A stretch of DNA of 64,000 nucleotides, taken from NCBI GenBank assembly GCA_016219015.1, contig JACRCL010000016.1, positions 1 to 64,000 of the forward strand, given 5' to 3'. Positions 61,122 through 64,000 of the stretch are shown one piece after another. The notes beneath the pieces are model-generated. The model had not been told where the DNA came from, made no database searches, and saw nothing but the letters and a program-made list of their open reading frames with translations. Source of the DNA: Deltaproteobacteria bacterium. Its GTDB lineage: Bacteria; Desulfobacterota; GWC2-55-46. Each line of letters starts with the position of its first letter. Positions within the stretch are counted from its first letter, which is position 1. Position numbers and translations under genes: made by a program.

Positions 61122-62459
61122 TTATTCGACAAGCCCTATCGCTATATCCATCACGTTAGTGCCCGTGGGGCCTGTTATAAAGAGGTCTTTCAGCTTTTTA
61201 AAAAACCTGTATGAGTCGTTGTCGTCAAGGTATTTGCGTACGTCGAGCCCGGCGCTCCTGCCCCTCTGCACGGTCGAGCAATCCGCGAACGCCCCTGCCG
61301 CTTCCGTAGGCCCGTCCGTCCCGTCTGTCCCCGCGGAGAGGACTGTTATCCCCTCCGAGCCTTCAAGCCCGATGGCAGAGGCCAGCGCGAGCTCCTGGTT
61401 CCTCCCGCCGAGCCCCGTGCCTCTTACCTCCACGACCGTCTCCCCGCCCATGATGATACAGCAGGGCGGCCTTAGCGGGTTGCCGTTCTTTTTCGCCTCT
61501 TTCAATATCGACGTAAAAAACCCGGCCGCCTTGCGCGCGGGGCCTGTTATCGTCGATGACAGGACAAGGGACCTGTACCCGAGGGACGAGGCCTTCTCTT
61601 TAGCGGCCCTGAGTGCCATCGAGTTGTTTACGATTATTATGTTCTCGCAGTTCTTGAAGACCTTCTCACCCGGCTTCGGTGTCTCTACTATGGCGCCGGA
61701 CGCGCCCATTTTTAAAAAAGAGATCGCCTTTGGGGGCGCCTTTTTCAAAAGCCCGTATCTTTTTATAACGTCGAGCGCGTCCGTATAGGTGGAGGGGTCG
61801 GGGGCGGTGGGGCCTGAGGCTATTGAGGAGATGTCGTCGTTGACCACGTCGGATACGATAAGGGTTATCACTCGCGCCGGATAAGCGATATCCATAAGGC
61901 GGCCGCCCTTTATCCGGGATAGGTGCTTTCTTACGGTGTTTATCTCCTGAATCGACGCGCCTGAGCCTATAAGGAGCCCCGTGAGCCTTTTTTTGTCCTT
62001 GAGGCTCAGGCCTTCGACAGGCGCGGGCAGTAGCGCCGAGGCCCCGCCTGAAAGGAGGAAGATTACGAGGTCGCCCTGTCCCGCTGACCGCGCTATCTCG
62101 AGTATTTTTTGCGCGCCTTTAAGCCCGTTCCTGTCCGGCAGGGGGTGCCCCGCCTCGATGACCTCGGCGTACTTCAGCTTCAACGCATGATTGTATTTCG
62201 TGACAACGCAGCCTGCCTTTATGCGGCTGCCGAGCGCGTCTTCCACAGCCTTTGCCATGGGGCAGGCCGCCTTTCCGGCGCCTATCAGGTAGATGTTTTT
62301 TATTGATTTAAGGTCTAAGGAGAGGTTGTATATCTTTAACTTCTTTGAAAGGAGCTTGAGGTTCGATCTTACAGAATCGTACGGCGAGGCCGCGGAGACG
62401 GCTGCCCGAAAGATTTCTTCAGCCGCTTTCCTCGAGCTTTTATTTCGAGCCGTTCTCAT
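61122..62459 (-). CDS. Glycerate 2-kinase (MOFRL family)
   Basis: 445 residues, the usual length of GckA/TtuD-type glycerate kinases. N-terminal DUF4147-like domain with LIGAGKAACPMAKAVEDAL and VIFLLSGGASALLPAPVEGL; C-terminal MOFRL domain with GGRNQELALASAIGL, SAGTDGTDGPT and TGPTGTNVMDI. It phosphorylates D-glycerate to 2-phosphoglycerate with ATP. Its start overlaps the end of nadE by 20 bases, so the two are co-transcribed. Confidence 0.9.
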   Translation of the reverse strand: MRTARNKSSRKAAEEIFRAAVSAASPYDSVRSNLKLLSKKLKIYNLSLDLKSIKNIYLIGAGKAACPMAKAVEDALGSRIKAGCVVTKYNHALKLKYAEVIEAGHPLPDRNGLKGAQKILEIARSAGQGDLVIFLLSGGASALLPAPVEGLSLKDKKRLTGLLIGSGASIQEINTVRKHLSRIKGGRLMDIAYPARVITLIVSDVVNDDISSIASGPTAPDPSTYTDALDVIKRYGLLKKAPPKAISFLKMGASGAIVETPKPGEKVFKNCENIIIVNNSMALRAAKEKASSLGYRSLVLSSTITGPARKAAGFFTSILKEAKKNGNPLRPPCCIIMGGETVVEVRGTGLGGRNQELALASAIGLEGSEGITVLSAGTDGTDGPTEAAGAFADCSTVQRGRSAGLDVRKYLDDNDSYRFFKKLKDLFITGPTGTNVMDIAIGLVE

Positions 62460-64000
62460 ACCCGTTGGTTATAGGCATCCTCCTGTCTTTTCCGAGGGCC
62501 CTTGGGGTTATCTTCACTCCGGGCGGCGCCTGCCTCCTCTTGTATTCGCTCAAGTCGACCATCCGCACTACCTGCCTTATAAGGGGCTTTTTAAAGCCGA
62601 GGGCGGCTATCTCGTCGATGCTCTTGTCCTCCTCGACGTAGGCCTTGAGTATCTTATCGAGTATATCATACGGCGGGAGCGTGTCCTGGTCGGTCTGATT
62701 GGGCCGCAGCTCTGCGGTGGGCGCCTTGGTAAGGACCCGCCCGGGTATGAGTGTCTTCCCGGCAAGCTCGTTGACCTTTTCGGATACCTTGTAGACGAGC
62801 GTCTTGGGCACGTCCTTTATCACGGCGAACCCGCCGGCCATGTCGCCGTAAAGGGTGGCGTAGCCCACGGACATCTCGCTCTTGTTGCCCGTGGTAAGCA
62901 CAAGCCAGCCGAACTTGTTCGAAAGCGCCATAAGTATGTTCCCGCGTATGCGCGCCTGTATGTTCTCTTCGGTGATGTCTTCTTTCCTCCCCTTGAAGGC
63001 CGGCCTCATCATCTCGAGGTAGCTGTCGAAAGCGGCGTTTATGGGGATATTAAGGAGCCCTATCCCGAGGTTCGAGGCGAGGGCTTCGGCGTCCTCGCGG
63101 CTCTCCATCGAGCTGTACTTCGAAGGCATGAATACGCCCGTGATATTTTCGCTGCCGAGCGCCAAGGACGCGACCGACGCCACAAGTGAAGAGTCTACCC
63201 CTCCGCTAAGACCCACGACCACGTGCCTGAAGCCGTTCTTATGGACGTAGTCGCGCGTGCCGAGCACAAGGGCCTTCAGGACCTCCTCAACGGCCTCGGG
63301 CCTTTCGGCCTCCCTCTTGAGTATGGGTTTCCTTTTGGGCTTTTTTGCAATGGGGGGGAGAATGACCTCGTTAAGTTCTATCTTCGTCTTTCTTTTTACT
63401 TCCCTCCTCCTCGGGTCGTGGAGGCGCGCCATGAATGTGGCCTCCAGGTCGAGGTCAACGACGATAAGGTCCTCCTCGAAGGCCTTCCCCCTCGCTATTA
63501 TCCGGCCGCCCTCGTCTATTACCATGCCCTGGCCGTCGAAGACGAGTTCGTCCTGCCCGCCGACCGTATTGTTGTAGGCGATTATCACCTCGTTGTCCAT
63601 GGCCCTTGTGGCAAGCATCTCCTCCCTTGTCCAGGGCTTTCCCGTATGGAACGGCGAGGCGTTTATGTTCACTATCACCTCGGCCCCGGCAAGGGCCTGC
63701 GCCCTGGCGGGGCCTTCGGGGTACCAGATGTCCTCGCATATCTCGAGCCCCACGGTAATCCCGTTAAGGACGAAGTTCATGGGAGCGGCGCCCGCCTGGA
63801 AGTACCTCTGCTCGTCGAAAACGCCGTAGTTGGGCAGGAACATCTTGTGGTAGACGCCCGCTACACGGCCGTCATGGACGATCGCCGCGGCGTTGTATAT
63901 GTCAGCCTTCTTGTCCACGAAGCCGATTATGGCGGTCACGCCGCGGAGCTTTTTGGCGAGCCTTTCAAGCTCTTTGATATTGTCTTCTATGAAACTCGGC
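62440..64000 (-). CDS. nadE: Glutamine-dependent NAD+ synthetase, 5' end beyond window
   Basis: Partial; the reading frame runs uninterrupted off the right edge. A visible part of the N-terminal nitrilase-type glutaminase domain shows YHKMFLPNYGVFDEQRYF, GLEICEDIWYPEGPA and ASPFHTGKPWTREEML. The C-terminal synthetase domain has HVVVGLSGGVDSSLVA (ATP-binding SGGxDS), TGNKSEMSVGYATLYGD and PTAELRPNQTDQDTLPPYD. It amidates nicotinic acid adenine dinucleotide using glutamine-derived ammonia. An internal GTG at 63939 is not the start, because conserved sequence continues upstream. Confidence 0.93.
   Translation of the reverse strand, partial: PSFIEDNIKELERLAKKLRGVTAIIGFVDKKADIYNAAAIVHDGRVAGVYHKMFLPNYGVFDEQRYFQAGAAPMNFVLNGITVGLEICEDIWYPEGPARAQALAGAEVIVNINASPFHTGKPWTREEMLATRAMDNEVIIAYNNTVGGQDELVFDGQGMVIDEGGRIIARGKAFEEDLIVVDLDLEATFMARLHDPRRREVKRKTKIELNEVILPPIAKKPKRKPILKREAERPEAVEEVLKALVLGTRDYVHKNGFRHVVVGLSGGVDSSLVASVASLALGSENITGVFMPSKYSSMESREDAEALASNLGIGLLNIPINAAFDSYLEMMRPAFKGRKEDITEENIQARIRGNILMALSNKFGWLVLTTGNKSEMSVGYATLYGDMAGGFAVIKDVPKTLVYKVSEKVNELAGKTLIPGRVLTKAPTAELRPNQTDQDTLPPYDILDKILKAYVEEDKSIDEIAALGFKKPLIRQVVRMVDLSEYKRRQAPPGVKITPRALGKDRRMPITNGYENGSK

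Noticed and set aside
59603-61132. 509-codon minus-strand open frame antisense to the barrel and TlpA genes
   Set aside because: Its composition is that of a GC-rich shadow frame (many Arg, Leu, Pro, Val), with no domain, while the + strand frames have signal peptides and clear motifs.
62293-63189. 298-codon + strand open frame antisense to nadE
   Set aside because: Shadow of nadE; the minus strand carries unmistakable NAD synthetase motifs.

Overview
The window is GC-rich DNA with heavy use of AGG (Arg) and ATA (Ile) codons, tightly packed operons with 4-base start/stop overlaps, and a cobalamin-riboswitch-controlled ThiC paralogue of the type used for anaerobic B12 lower-ligand synthesis. 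Wzm/Wzt export, an outer-membrane-like beta-barrel and nucleotide-sugar genes point to a Gram-negative cell. The overall impression is an uncultured, probably anaerobic deltaproteobacterium-like (Desulfobacterota/Nitrospirota-like) organism. That placement is inference from style, not from a marker gene.

Layout. (1) 1-22.5 kb: six large TMTC-like membrane proteins (GT-C glycosyltransferase-like N-terminus plus TPR tail) interleaved with DPM1-like GT2 enzymes, a methyltransferase, wecB/wecC (UDP-ManNAcA synthesis) and an epimerase. Between them, at 5.7-7.8 kb, are tRNA-Ser(GCT) and tRNA-Arg(ACG), each followed by a second copy of its own 3' end, and an AT-rich gene for a zinc-ribbon/deoxyribosyltransferase-like protein. 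(2) 22.8-27.8 kb: housekeeping genes (PilZ protein, tadA, phosphomannomutase/phosphoglucomutase, an ACT protein) and the riboswitch/bza locus. (3) 28-52.9 kb: a continuous + strand surface-polysaccharide locus. It starts with an autoregulated MarR_EPS-like regulator, then fcl, rmlA, an rmlC-like gene, rmlD, rmlB, wzm, wzt, an acetyltransferase, three methyltransferases, about nine glycosyltransferases, galE-like, gmd, rmd, manC and acpS. (4) 52.9-56.6 kb: an AT-rich restriction-modification pair whose nuclease gene looks frameshifted. (5) 56.7-64 kb: a sodium symporter with its 31-residue MetS-type subunit, a DUF2062 protein, a small secreted Cys/His-rich protein with a beta-barrel and a TlpA thioredoxin, glycerate kinase, and NAD synthetase cut by the window edge.

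How it works together. Genes for dTDP-L-rhamnose, GDP-L-fucose, GDP-D-rhamnose and UDP-ManNAcA supply glycosyltransferases whose product is exported by Wzm/Wzt. Separately, DPM1-like GT2 enzymes could make polyprenyl-phosphate sugars, which TMTC-like GT-C proteins would use outside the membrane. This resembles a multi-paralogue bacterial protein O-glycosylation system.

Across the glycan region lie several families of short palindromic repeats. One, here called repeat C, is about 120 bp with CAGGCTGCT-type terminal inverted repeats and occurs seven times. It sits next to gene starts and stops, and one copy lies inside the cobalamin riboswitch aptamer, at the tip of a peripheral stem. That copy, the six TMTC-like genes, and the triple-operator, apparently leaderless regulator gene at 28 kb are the most interesting observations.
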